From the NCBI GenBank assembly GCA_964542435.1, contig CAZIVE010000010.1:1-43146 (forward strand): a stretch of 43,146 nt of DNA, given 5' to 3'. Made by a program: the position numbers and the translations under genes. Of the stretch, positions 17,447 to 24,568 are shown one piece after another (the first letter of the stretch is position 1; each line of letters begins with the position of its first letter). The notes under the pieces are model-generated. The model did no database searches, had not been told where the DNA came from, and saw only the letters and a program-made list of their open reading frames with translations. Source of the DNA: CAZIVE01 sp964542435 (GTDB lineage: Bacteria; Bacteroidota; Bacteroidia; Bacteroidales; Tannerellaceae).

Positions 17447-18349
17447 TCAAATCTTCGGATAGGTCGTCTTAGCATTCGCCATCACCTTCAGGATGTCGTC
17501 CTTCGTTCCGTTGAAAGCACCGTGATGTTCTATTTTCAACGTGCTCATTGCCGCTGCAAACTTCCCAGATTCCTCAATGGATGCTCCTCTTGAACGTTTA
17601 TAGAGATATCCTGTCATATATGTGTCGCCACAACCCGTAGCATCCACAACACTATTCGGCGTATAAGCCGGAATGAGGTAGAATTGAGATCCGTCGTAGA
17701 TCACGGAACCAAGACTTCCGAAGGTCAACAACACCTCTTTTACGCCCCAATCATACAGCTGCAGCGCCGCACCTTTCGTGTCGGAATGTCCGGTGAGCAC
17801 TTCCATTTCATGCTCATTGGCCTTGAGGAAATGCATATATTTCAGCACCTCTTTCTTCTCACTCCAATCCACGGCATAGACTTTCTTATCGCGGACTTCG
17901 CGAAGATAACCTTGCGAATCGGCTGAAACCAGTCCTTTGCCTGCTAGATATTTGACCACTTCTGCGGGAAAATCATCGGCAAGCAACGAGCCGAGATGGA
18001 ACACTTCTGCCTCGGTATCTTTCAAGGCTTCGATTGTGAACGGATCGGCCTTGGCAAGAACGCGCTGACTTCTTTCATCGGGATTCTCTCCGTAACTGTT
18101 TTCAAAATAGACAGAGTGTTTGCTCGGCATCACCTTCACCTCAATTCCCAGCTTGCGCAAATCCTCAACGGACTGCATCTCCGTGGCTCCGACCGCTGTC
18201 ACCAGCGTATAGTCGATGTCATCAAAGCAGCTGATGGCACGAGAGAAGTAAAACGATGTTCCGCCGGGCATGAAAACGGAGCTCTTCGGTGTTACGATTT
18301 TGTCGAGCGTAATGTGTCCTACGCAACACAAATCATGTTTCTTCATCAT
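17447..18349 (-). CDS. PfkB/ribokinase family carbohydrate kinase
   Basis: This 300-residue protein has the PfkB-family plan. GHITLDKIV near the start and PGGTSFYFSRAIS (28-40) match the substrate and glycine-rich region, and DATGCGDTYMTGYL (236-249) is the second signature with the catalytic aspartate at 242 and the anion hole glycines before it. The family phosphorylates sugars, nucleosides or related alcohols with ATP; no substrate can be fixed from the motifs. It overlaps the end of the HU-like gene by 4 bp, so both are one transcript from the promoter at 19102-19133. The pairing of a nucleoid protein and a sugar kinase gives no functional hint. Two adjacent ATG codons at the start differ by one residue. 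Confidence 0.85.
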   Translation of the reverse strand: MMKKHDLCCVGHITLDKIVTPKSSVFMPGGTSFYFSRAISCFDDIDYTLVTAVGATEMQSVEDLRKLGIEVKVMPSKHSVYFENSYGENPDERSQRVLAKADPFTIEALKDTEAEVFHLGSLLADDFPAEVVKYLAGKGLVSADSQGYLREVRDKKVYAVDWSEKKEVLKYMHFLKANEHEMEVLTGHSDTKGAALQLYDWGVKEVLLTFGSLGSVIYDGSQFYLIPAYTPNSVVDATGCGDTYMTGYLYKRSRGASIEESGKFAAAMSTLKIEHHGAFNGTKDDILKVMANAKTTYPKI

Positions 18350-18939
18350 TTTACCAGCTTATAAACCGTCCGCATTCCAAAATTATTGGCAACAACCTTT
18401 CCTTCCTCGATGAGTTCCGTAATGTCCTTACGAGCCTTCTCCAACGAGCAATGGTTCATATTCATTGCATGAGACTGGTTGATTGTTTCCTCTGATTCGA
18501 GGAATGCAAGGATATTGCTTCGGCGCTCCTCGTCACTCAGAAGACGTCCCGATTTGTGATTCTTGTCGCGTTCGATCGACAACTTGCAAACGCGCGACTT
18601 TAACTGGTTGCTGGCACGGAAGGTGATGTTCTTCACCTCAATGGACTGTGAGTGAATTTCCTTTGCTTCGCTGACCGGACGGGATTGAAGTGAGACGGCG
18701 AAAATACCGAGCCCATCTATGCTGATGCTTTTGCTCTCGTTGAAAGCATTCACAATCTCGTCAGACAGCAGGCTGAGAAGTCCCAGAACATCTCCTTGGG
18801 TGAAGGATGACGACTTATTGATTCTCTCGGCAAGTTCCTTTGTCGAAATAGTTCCATGATTGACGGCACGAGGGTGAAGTCCCTTGTCTGCGTTACCGTT
18901 GCGAGGCGGATTTTGGTACAGATCATAATTGATAGACAT
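18346..18939 (-). CDS. HU-family DNA-binding protein with C-terminal winged-helix-like tail
   Basis: About residues 28-118 of 197 match the HU-like fold of Bacteroidetes (ISTKELAERINKSSSFTQGDVLGLL, then ISIDGLGIFAVSLQSRP, then NITFRASNQLKSRV). This is the variant family longer than true HU. The last ~60 residues (RRSNILAFLESEE to FGMRTVYKLVK) look like a small winged helix: a helix, a turn, a second helix SLEKARKDITELIEEGKV and a beta wing. Such proteins bind DNA and may shape or regulate promoters; their targets are unknown. The leader contains the triple-palindrome element at 19005-19092, raising the possibility of autoregulation. No Shine-Dalgarno is obvious. Confidence 0.85.
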   Translation of the reverse strand: MSINYDLYQNPPRNGNADKGLHPRAVNHGTISTKELAERINKSSSFTQGDVLGLLSLLSDEIVNAFNESKSISIDGLGIFAVSLQSRPVSEAKEIHSQSIEVKNITFRASNQLKSRVCKLSIERDKNHKSGRLLSDEERRSNILAFLESEETINQSHAMNMNHCSLEKARKDITELIEEGKVVANNFGMRTVYKLVK

Positions 18940-19004
18940 ATCTTAGCGTTTTAAAAATGATACAATAACAATGTTAATATGCAACATCTAAAGATGGAAT
19001 TATG

Positions 19005-19092
19005 TTTGACCATGGTTAAAAATTATTGGATCAATAGTCAAAAAAAGTTTTAACCATGGTTGAAAAAAGTTTTAACCGTGGTTAAAACTTTT
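19005..19092 (-). repeat. Triple-palindrome element, copy 1
   Basis: Three palindromes of the GTTTTAACC-N2-GGTTAAAAC type are centred at 19012.5, 19056.5 and 19078.5, giving spacings of 44 and 22 bp. The best has perfect 13-bp arms (19065-19092). Read on the minus strand it aligns over its whole length, spacers included, with the element at 39741-39830 (both have ACTATTGA in the long spacer). It lies between the promoter and the start codon of the HU-like gene, so it would be in the 5' untranslated RNA and also in the DNA just downstream of the transcription start. Confidence 0.85.
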
Positions 19093-19101
19093 TACTCTAG
19101 G

Positions 19102-19133
19102 CAAAGGTAATGAATGATTATGGATAAAACAAA
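19102..19133 (-). promoter_or_regulatory. Promoter of the HU-like/PfkB unit
   Basis: On the minus strand TTTG (19130-19133) is followed after exactly 20 bp by TACCTTTG (19102-19109), a full Bacteroidetes promoter. The start of transcription would be near 19097, about 5 bp before the triple-palindrome element and about 160 nt before the start codon. Confidence 0.75.
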
Positions 19134-19140
19134 TTTATGA

Positions 19141-19165
19141 AAGGGAGGAAGCAAATTCCTCCCTT
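19141..19165 (-). terminator. Terminator of the esterase gene
   Basis: A perfect 10-bp stem (19141-19150 with 19156-19165) and 5-nt loop lie 8 bp past the stop codon at 19173, followed on the minus strand by a T-rich stretch. Confidence 0.8.
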
Positions 19166-19172
19166 GTCTCAG

Positions 19173-20849
19173 TTACGGATGATAAATGAGTTTCTTCGTT
19201 TGCGGATTACGTGAGAAGTGCTTAAAGTACTCATACATGTAATGAGCCGCAGGTTTGAAGTTCCAATGACCATAATGATCAACGGCCATAAGCTTGATAA
19301 GCGGAACGCCGTCTTTTGAAAGCGTGCCGGATTCAATGTCGATGCCTTTGTTGGTATGAATCACTTCTCGGTTTTCCAAACGGACTCCGAATGTCGCATC
19401 TTTGCTGAAATCGAGACCGTCCACAACATCTATCCCATTCATTGTCTGATAGATCTGCAAAGCACACAAGAGTGAATTGTTCTTCCATTTGCCATCTTTC
19501 GGGAACATGACAACGTGATCATCCGTTCCACAAATGGAAAGGTAGGGCATATCGACGAAGCCTCGTTTCTGAAGTGCATCGTTCATCAGCGTCGGGAAAT
19601 CGGCTCCGAAAACAACGCCAGAAGGGAAAACGCCACCTGAATGTCCGCCAATGGCAGCGAAGATATACGATCTGCGAACGCCCAACGTATTGGATGTAAA
19701 GCTTCCGGCAGAAAGACCTTCCGTGTAAACGCGCGAAGCATCCAGTTGCGGATAAGTTTTGAGCAGGTAATAAACCACCTGTTCGATACCGTCGATTCCC
19801 ATCGGTGTGTAGCGGCCGCCCTGCCATTCGAGCTCGGCAACTACGAAATTCTCACGCGCTGCCTCTTCGATAAAACCGGAAGTCTCAGCTTGCGTACGTG
19901 GATCATTAGTGTTGCCGTGAAGCAGCAAGACGAGCGGGATACTGCCTTTAGCTGCATTTTCTGTACCCTTCGGGAAATATTCATACCAAAGCAGCGTGCC
20001 TGTGCCGAACAGATTCTTCTCGACCGCGTTGCGTTTCACTCCGATACGATCGAGCATCAGATAAGGTTCCAGCTCGTAAGCTCCATATTCGTTGCCTTTG
20101 GCACCTTCATACCACGTATGTTTATAATTATTGAAACGGTAATTTCTGCTTAAAGTAGCATCCCAAGCGTCATTGAAAGCCTCTTTCAGTGAAGCGGGTG
20201 CGTTCGGATTGTAAACGACGCTGAGCAGTTCTTCGTTGGAATTGGTAAGGCGAACCCCGTTTTTCTCCCCGCTTTTCTTGACAGCTTTGTCAGCTGTCGC
20301 ATAGGCGGCGGCAATCTTATCGGCTCCTTTTCCACAAATGTAAGCAGGAACAGCAACCATCCCCGCAGGCTTTCCCGTCATCTTGCCATTGATGGAAACG
20401 ATCCCGGCAATAGCTTCAGCATGATGAGAAACGGCATTGTTCACAAATGTGGCACCGCGTCCGATGCCGATAATCTTCATATTGGAAATGACTCTCAAAT
20501 GAGCGACCAACGAGTCGTAAGCAGCAAGGTCCGCAACATCGTTGTACGTCTGTCCCAAAGGATTCACAACCATCATCGATCCGCTGTAATCAGAGACATA
20601 TTGGTCGATTCCAAGGTCGCGGACCAATTGGGCGGCTTGTGATTCATCACACGGAGCGTCCGGATAAACAACAAACAGCGGAGCAAAACCTGCAAAGCGT
20701 CCGTTCACATTCTGCGCTGTGTCGCGGAATGTATAGACAGTTTGAGACAAACCTTTCATCTTCGTGAAAGAAAAATCAGTCGCATTGATACCGGCTGAAA
20801 AACAGGAAAGGAGCAAAGCAACAGAAAGAAATTCAAAAAGCTTTTTCAT
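19173..20849 (-). CDS. Secreted PHB-depolymerase/feruloyl-esterase-like hydrolase
   Basis: This 558-residue protein has a signal peptide (cleavage near 23). The second half (about 290-558) is an alpha/beta hydrolase of the polyhydroxybutyrate depolymerase/LpqC kind: PLVLLLHGNTNDP, the nucleophile elbow GLSAGSF (Ser380), GTDDH (Asp443/444) and HYGHWNF (His528). The first half (about 30-230) looks like a second, degenerate hydrolase fold: FVVYPDAP near the oxyanion position and GIGRGATF where a GxSxG elbow would be, lacking the serine. Esterases of this sort cut feruloyl or acetyl esters of plant polysaccharides or polyesters. It lies 36 bp behind the CAT-family gene and is followed by a terminator. 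Confidence 0.85.
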   Translation of the reverse strand: MKKLFEFLSVALLLSCFSAGINATDFSFTKMKGLSQTVYTFRDTAQNVNGRFAGFAPLFVVYPDAPCDESQAAQLVRDLGIDQYVSDYSGSMMVVNPLGQTYNDVADLAAYDSLVAHLRVISNMKIIGIGRGATFVNNAVSHHAEAIAGIVSINGKMTGKPAGMVAVPAYICGKGADKIAAAYATADKAVKKSGEKNGVRLTNSNEELLSVVYNPNAPASLKEAFNDAWDATLSRNYRFNNYKHTWYEGAKGNEYGAYELEPYLMLDRIGVKRNAVEKNLFGTGTLLWYEYFPKGTENAAKGSIPLVLLLHGNTNDPRTQAETSGFIEEAARENFVVAELEWQGGRYTPMGIDGIEQVVYYLLKTYPQLDASRVYTEGLSAGSFTSNTLGVRRSYIFAAIGGHSGGVFPSGVVFGADFPTLMNDALQKRGFVDMPYLSICGTDDHVVMFPKDGKWKNNSLLCALQIYQTMNGIDVVDGLDFSKDATFGVRLENREVIHTNKGIDIESGTLSKDGVPLIKLMAVDHYGHWNFKPAAHYMYEYFKHFSRNPQTKKLIYHP

Positions 20850-20885
20850 CTTAGTGAGATTTTAAGTGAAACATTGGAAATTGAT

Positions 20886-21539
20886 TTATAATGAAGAATT
20901 GAGGTGTTCTTGGATTTTATCAATGAACCGAGCAACATGTTCACCATCGACGAACTGATGATTGAAGCAGAATGAGAAAGGCATAATTAGCTTTCCTTCG
21001 CGTTCGATAGCTTTTCCAACGTTCATCAGCGGATATTCATGTGGATTTCCTATGGAAGAAATAGTATAGCCAATGCCTGTGAAATAAAGATTGGGCGTTG
21101 CGCTCAACAAAATGACATCGAAATCGCCTTTGTCAATGACCTGTTTAGATACGAGGTAGGGATCGCCGTCTTTGGGTATGTTGGTGATGATTTCGCGGGC
21201 TTGCCGGTAAAATGTCTCAAAGTCTTCCTCGTAAGGAATGCGGACTTCATAGAAAGTTCTGCCTGGTACAGCAATCGGAGTGAGCATATCGATCTTGTCG
21301 TAACAGGCTACATTTCCCTCTTTGTCCGTACGGAACCGGAATTCCTTCACTTCGTTGGCCGCACGAAGAATCGCATAAAGATAACAGGTGAAAAAGGAAC
21401 GTTTCGCGGCTTTAGCGGCCGGAAAGGCGAATGTACAATCCAATTCTGTTGATAACGTTGTCCATGAACTGACGTAACCACGGAAGAAGTTGTAGTTGTC
21501 TCTGCGTTCCCAAGTCTCGATGTCGATAATGTGTTTCAT
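20886..21539 (-). CDS. Chloramphenicol acetyltransferase family protein
   Basis: This 217-residue protein matches type-A chloramphenicol acetyltransferases throughout: WERRDNYNFFRGYVSSW at the start, FFTCYLYAILRAANEV, FDVILLSATPNLYFTG, and the catalytic motif NHQFVDGEH with histidine at about 194 and the structural aspartate four residues later. Real CAT enzymes have HHxxxDG; here the first histidine is asparagine. Many chromosomal relatives do not confer resistance and act on unknown acceptors, so resistance should not be assumed. It has its own promoter (21574-21604), divergent from the GNAT gene, and is probably cotranscribed with the esterase 36 bp downstream. Confidence 0.88.
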   Translation of the reverse strand: MKHIIDIETWERRDNYNFFRGYVSSWTTLSTELDCTFAFPAAKAAKRSFFTCYLYAILRAANEVKEFRFRTDKEGNVACYDKIDMLTPIAVPGRTFYEVRIPYEEDFETFYRQAREIITNIPKDGDPYLVSKQVIDKGDFDVILLSATPNLYFTGIGYTISSIGNPHEYPLMNVGKAIEREGKLIMPFSFCFNHQFVDGEHVARFIDKIQEHLNSSL

Positions 21540-21573
21540 ATTCCTTTCTATATGTGATTTCTCAAATTAGAGT

Positions 21574-21604
21574 GCAAGGTAGCTCTTTTTATTAACTTGG
21601 CCAA
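21574..21604 (-). promoter_or_regulatory. Promoter of the CAT-family/esterase unit
   Basis: On the minus strand TTGG (21601-21604) precedes TACCTTGC (21574-21581) by 19 bp. The -7 box lacks one T of the consensus. The position, about 35 bp before the start codon at 21539, is suitable. Confidence 0.5.
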
Positions 21605-21613
21605 TGAAGAGCA

Positions 21614-21643
21614 TTGAGGAATGTGTGATTATTCTTATTTTTG
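21614..21643 (+). promoter_or_regulatory. Promoter of the GNAT gene, probably leaderless
   Basis: TTG (21614-21616) is followed after 19 bp by TATTTTTG (21636-21643), a full -7 box. The start codon ATG is at 21648, which is where transcription itself should begin, so the message would have no leader. Confidence 0.65.
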
Positions 21644-21647
21644 GCGT

Positions 21648-22169
21648 ATGACAAACGAAGAACTCATTTTCCGCCAAGCGGAAGACAAAGAAAAGGAGAA
21701 AGACGAAATCTGGCAGATCATGCTGGATGCCAAAGCGCAGATGAAGCGATTGGGCAGCAAACAATGGCAAGACGATTATCCTACGAGAGAACTCATTGCC
21801 AAAGATATCCAACGTGGAATTGGCTATGTGCTGGACGATGGAGACGAGGTGATCGCTTATGCTGCCGTCGTTTACACAGGCGAACCATTGTATGAACATC
21901 TGGTCGGCCATTGGCTCGACGACGAACCGTACGTCGTGGTTCACCGACTGGCTGTGGCTGAGAAAATGAAAAAGCGCGGCATTGCCACGCTATTCATGAA
22001 GAAAGTCGAAATTCTAAGCAGAAACAAAGGCGTATTCCGCTTTCGCATCGACACCAATTTCGATAACCACTATATGCTGAACATGTTCAAGACTCTCGGG
22101 TTCGTTTACCGTGGTAGCGTAGATTACGGAGCTCACGGTACACGAATGGCCTTCGATAAATCCTTTTAG
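21648..22169 (+). CDS. GNAT family N-acetyltransferase
   Basis: The protein (173 residues from ATG 21648) shows the GNAT plan: an N-terminal helix, YVLDDGDEVIAYAAVVY as beta-2 to beta-4, VVVHRLAVAEKMKKRGIATLFMKKVE containing the acetyl-CoA loop (KKRGIAT), and NHYMLNMFKTLGFVYRGSV as the final strand pair. Members move acetyl groups to amines of small molecules or proteins; the acceptor is not predictable. The ATG at 21648 is preferred to one at 21621 because the -7 box lies between them. Its stop overlaps the stop of bipA by 4 bp, tail to tail, so no terminator separates them. Confidence 0.88.
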   Translation: MTNEELIFRQAEDKEKEKDEIWQIMLDAKAQMKRLGSKQWQDDYPTRELIAKDIQRGIGYVLDDGDEVIAYAAVVYTGEPLYEHLVGHWLDDEPYVVVHRLAVAEKMKKRGIATLFMKKVEILSRNKGVFRFRIDTNFDNHYMLNMFKTLGFVYRGSVDYGAHGTRMAFDKSF

Positions 22170-23962
22170 CGGTTAGCGCGCTTTCTTTCCAGTTCGTCAA
22201 GGATGACCTTTCTCATTCTCATGGAATGAGGAGTAACCTCAACATATTCGTCTGCTTTGATATATTCAAGAGCATCTTCCAAACTGAATACGGTTGGAGG
22301 AGCCAAAGCTACCTTATCATCAGAACCGGCAGCACGCATATTGGTCAGTTTCTTGGATTTGGTCACATTCACAACCAAGTCATTGTCTTTAGTGTGTTCG
22401 CCAACCACCTGTCCTGCATAAACATCTTCGCCCGGAGCGATGAAGAAACGTCCGCGGCTCTGCAGGTTATTCAAGGCATAAGCAAAAGCCTGTCCGGTTT
22501 CCATCGCAATGATGGAACCATTGATCCTGCGCTGGATCTCGCCCTTCCAAGGTTGATATTCGAGGAAACGGTGAGCCATGACAGCTTCGCCGGCTGTTGC
22601 AGTCAGCATCGCATTGTTGAGCCCGATGATACCACGAGACGGAATGATGAATTCAAGATGCATACGTCCGTTCTTGTTTTCCATCGCTGTCATCTCGCCT
22701 TTACGACGCGTAATCATATCAATGACACGGCTGGAAAGCTCTTCCGGCAAATTGACTGTGAGCTGTTCAACAGGTTCACACTTCTCGCCGTTGATCTCCT
22801 TGATAATGACTTGCGGTTGTCCAACCTGCAATTCATAACCTTCACGACGCATGGTCTCAATGAGAACAGAGAGATGCAAAACGCCACGACCGTAAACGAT
22901 CCATTTATCTGCTGAATCCGTAGTATGGACACGCAACGCGAGATTCTTGTCGAGTTCGCGCATCAAGCGGTCGTAGATATGACGTGATGTAACATATTTA
23001 CCATCCTTTCCAAAGAAAGGTGAGTTATTGATGGTGAAAAGCATTGACATGGTCGGCTCATCAATAGCGATGGGCGGCAGAGCTTCCGGATTTTCATTAT
23101 CGGCAATCGTCTCGCCGATCTCAAATCCTTCAATACCGATGCATGCGCAGATATCACCGCTCGATACGGAAGCAACCTTCTTGCGACCCAGTCCTTCGAA
23201 AACATCCAGCTCTTTGATTCGCTGCTTAACCTGCGAACCGTCACGCTTGCACAAGGTGATATCCATTCCTTCGCGAAGTTCTCCACGATGAACACGTCCC
23301 ACAGCAATACGGCCTACATAAGTAGAATAGTCGAGTGAGGTGATCAGCATCTGCGGAGTTCCTTCCAGCACCTTCGGTTCGGGAATATATTTGATGATAT
23401 CATCGAGAAGTGCCGTGATATCCGTAGTCGGCTTTTTCCAGTCATACGACATCCAACCCTCTTTGGCTGAACCATAGATGGTCGGGAAATCGAGCTGTTC
23501 CTCTGTAGCATCCAAACTGAACATCAGATCAAACACCATTTCCTGGACTTCGCTCGGACGGCAGTTCGGCTTATCAACCTTGTTGATGACAACAATCGGT
23601 TTCAAACCGATCTGTATAGCTTTCTGAAGTACGAATCGCGTTTGAGGCATCGGACCTTCAAAGGCATCGACGAGCAGCAGACAACCGTCTGCCATATTCA
23701 AGACACGTTCCACTTCGCCACCGAAATCCGCGTGCCCTGGAGTATCGATAATGTTGATCTTGCACCCTTTGTAGTTAATGGATACATTCTTTGAAAGAAT
23801 CGTAATACCTCTTTCACGTTCCAGATCATTGCTGTCAAGGAACTGATCAGGCTCAGCCTGTCCTTCGCGGAAAAGCTTGCCCGCTAACAACATCTTGTCC
23901 ACAAGCGTCGTTTTCCCATGGTCAACGTGCGCTATAATCGCAATGTTTCTAATATTTTGCAT
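22166..23962 (-). CDS. bipA: Ribosome-associated GTPase TypA/BipA
   Basis: This 598-residue translational GTPase has the usual length for BipA. G1 is AHVDHGKTT (11-19), switch I ends in ERGITI, G3 is DTPGHADF (73 on) and G4 is NKVDKP. EF-G-like domains follow, with ITRRKGEM and PSRGIIGLNNAML typical of BipA rather than EF-G or LepA. It works in the cytoplasm on the 70S/50S ribosome and helps large-subunit assembly under stress and cold. It is divergent from rpsO and convergent with the GNAT gene. A -7 box (23984-23991) lies close upstream. Confidence 0.97.
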   Translation of the reverse strand: MQNIRNIAIIAHVDHGKTTLVDKMLLAGKLFREGQAEPDQFLDSNDLERERGITILSKNVSINYKGCKINIIDTPGHADFGGEVERVLNMADGCLLLVDAFEGPMPQTRFVLQKAIQIGLKPIVVINKVDKPNCRPSEVQEMVFDLMFSLDATEEQLDFPTIYGSAKEGWMSYDWKKPTTDITALLDDIIKYIPEPKVLEGTPQMLITSLDYSTYVGRIAVGRVHRGELREGMDITLCKRDGSQVKQRIKELDVFEGLGRKKVASVSSGDICACIGIEGFEIGETIADNENPEALPPIAIDEPTMSMLFTINNSPFFGKDGKYVTSRHIYDRLMRELDKNLALRVHTTDSADKWIVYGRGVLHLSVLIETMRREGYELQVGQPQVIIKEINGEKCEPVEQLTVNLPEELSSRVIDMITRRKGEMTAMENKNGRMHLEFIIPSRGIIGLNNAMLTATAGEAVMAHRFLEYQPWKGEIQRRINGSIIAMETGQAFAYALNNLQSRGRFFIAPGEDVYAGQVVGEHTKDNDLVVNVTKSKKLTNMRAAGSDDKVALAPPTVFSLEDALEYIKADEYVEVTPHSMRMRKVILDELERKRANR

Positions 23963-23983
23963 TAAAGACTATTTTTGTGGCTG

Positions 23984-23991
23984 CAAAATTA
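23984..23991 (-). promoter_or_regulatory. -7 box of bipA
   Basis: The minus strand reads TAATTTTG, matching TAnnTTTG, 21 bp before the start codon at 23962. No clear -33 box was found. Confidence 0.5.
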
Positions 23992-24054
23992 CGATATTTT
24001 TGTCACATACTTATGATAATATTCTTTCAAAAAGAAAATTCAGGGTAAAAAACA

Positions 24055-24084
24055 TTGTGGAACTAAAAGTTATCCCTACCTTTG
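24055..24084 (+). promoter_or_regulatory. Promoter of rpsO
   Basis: TTG (24055-24057), 19 bp, then TACCTTTG (24077-24084). The leader to the start codon at 24131 would be about 40 nt. Confidence 0.7.
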
Positions 24085-24130
24085 CATCCGCTTAGATAAC
24101 ATAGTATTAATTTATTAAAGTACAAGAACC

Positions 24131-24400
24131 ATGTATTTGGATTCAGAGAAAAAGAAAGAGATTTTTGAAAAGTTTGGCAAATCTGCCACAAATACGGGAT
24201 CTGCTGAGAGTCAGATTGCTCTCTTCTCATTCCGTATTACACACTTGACAGAGCACATGAAAGCAAATCACAAAGATTTTGCTTCTGCACGCTCTTTGAA
24301 AGCACTTGTCGGCAAACGCCGCCGTCTGTTGGATTATCTGACAAAGATCGACATCGAAAGATATCGTGCCATCGTTAAAGATTTGAACATCCGTAAATAG
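24131..24400 (+). CDS. rpsO: 30S ribosomal protein S15
   Basis: The 89 residues are the full length of S15 and carry its conserved core: GSAESQIALFSFRITHLTEH, the LKALVGKRRRLLDYL helix that binds 16S rRNA, and a basic end. S15 binds the central domain of 16S rRNA early in small-subunit assembly. It is monocistronic here, with its own promoter and a strong terminator. Unlike the classical rpsO-pnp operon of enterobacteria, pnp lies next door but on the opposite strand, converging. Confidence 0.98.
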   Translation: MYLDSEKKKEIFEKFGKSATNTGSAESQIALFSFRITHLTEHMKANHKDFASARSLKALVGKRRRLLDYLTKIDIERYRAIVKDLNIRK

Positions 24401-24423
24401 TCTTTATACGAAAGTTTTAAGAG

Positions 24424-24458
24424 CAGCGCTCGTTCTTTTGAACGGGCGCTGTTTTTTT
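24424..24458 (+). terminator. Terminator of rpsO
   Basis: A 12-bp stem (24424-24435 with 24440-24451, one G-T pair) with a TTTT loop is followed by seven T. Confidence 0.92.
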
Positions 24459-24510
24459 ATATGCGCTACATCTATATATATAGCAAACATAAACTCATGT
24501 TCATGGATGG

Positions 24511-24546
24511 ACAAAAGAAACGCCCGCATCTTTTCAAATGCAGGCG
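24511..24546 (-). terminator. Terminator of pnp
   Basis: A 9-bp stem (24521-24529 with 24538-24546, one G-T pair on the RNA) is followed on the minus strand by TTTCTTTTGT. It lies 23 bp past the stop codon at 24569. Confidence 0.82.
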
Positions 24547-24568
24547 CTCCTGAGTTATGAATTTAAAG

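Noticed and set aside
20886..21539. Chloramphenicol resistance gene
   Set aside because: The protein is in the CAT family, but the motif is NHQFVDG rather than HHxxxDG and there is no mobile element nearby, so a resistance call is not justified.
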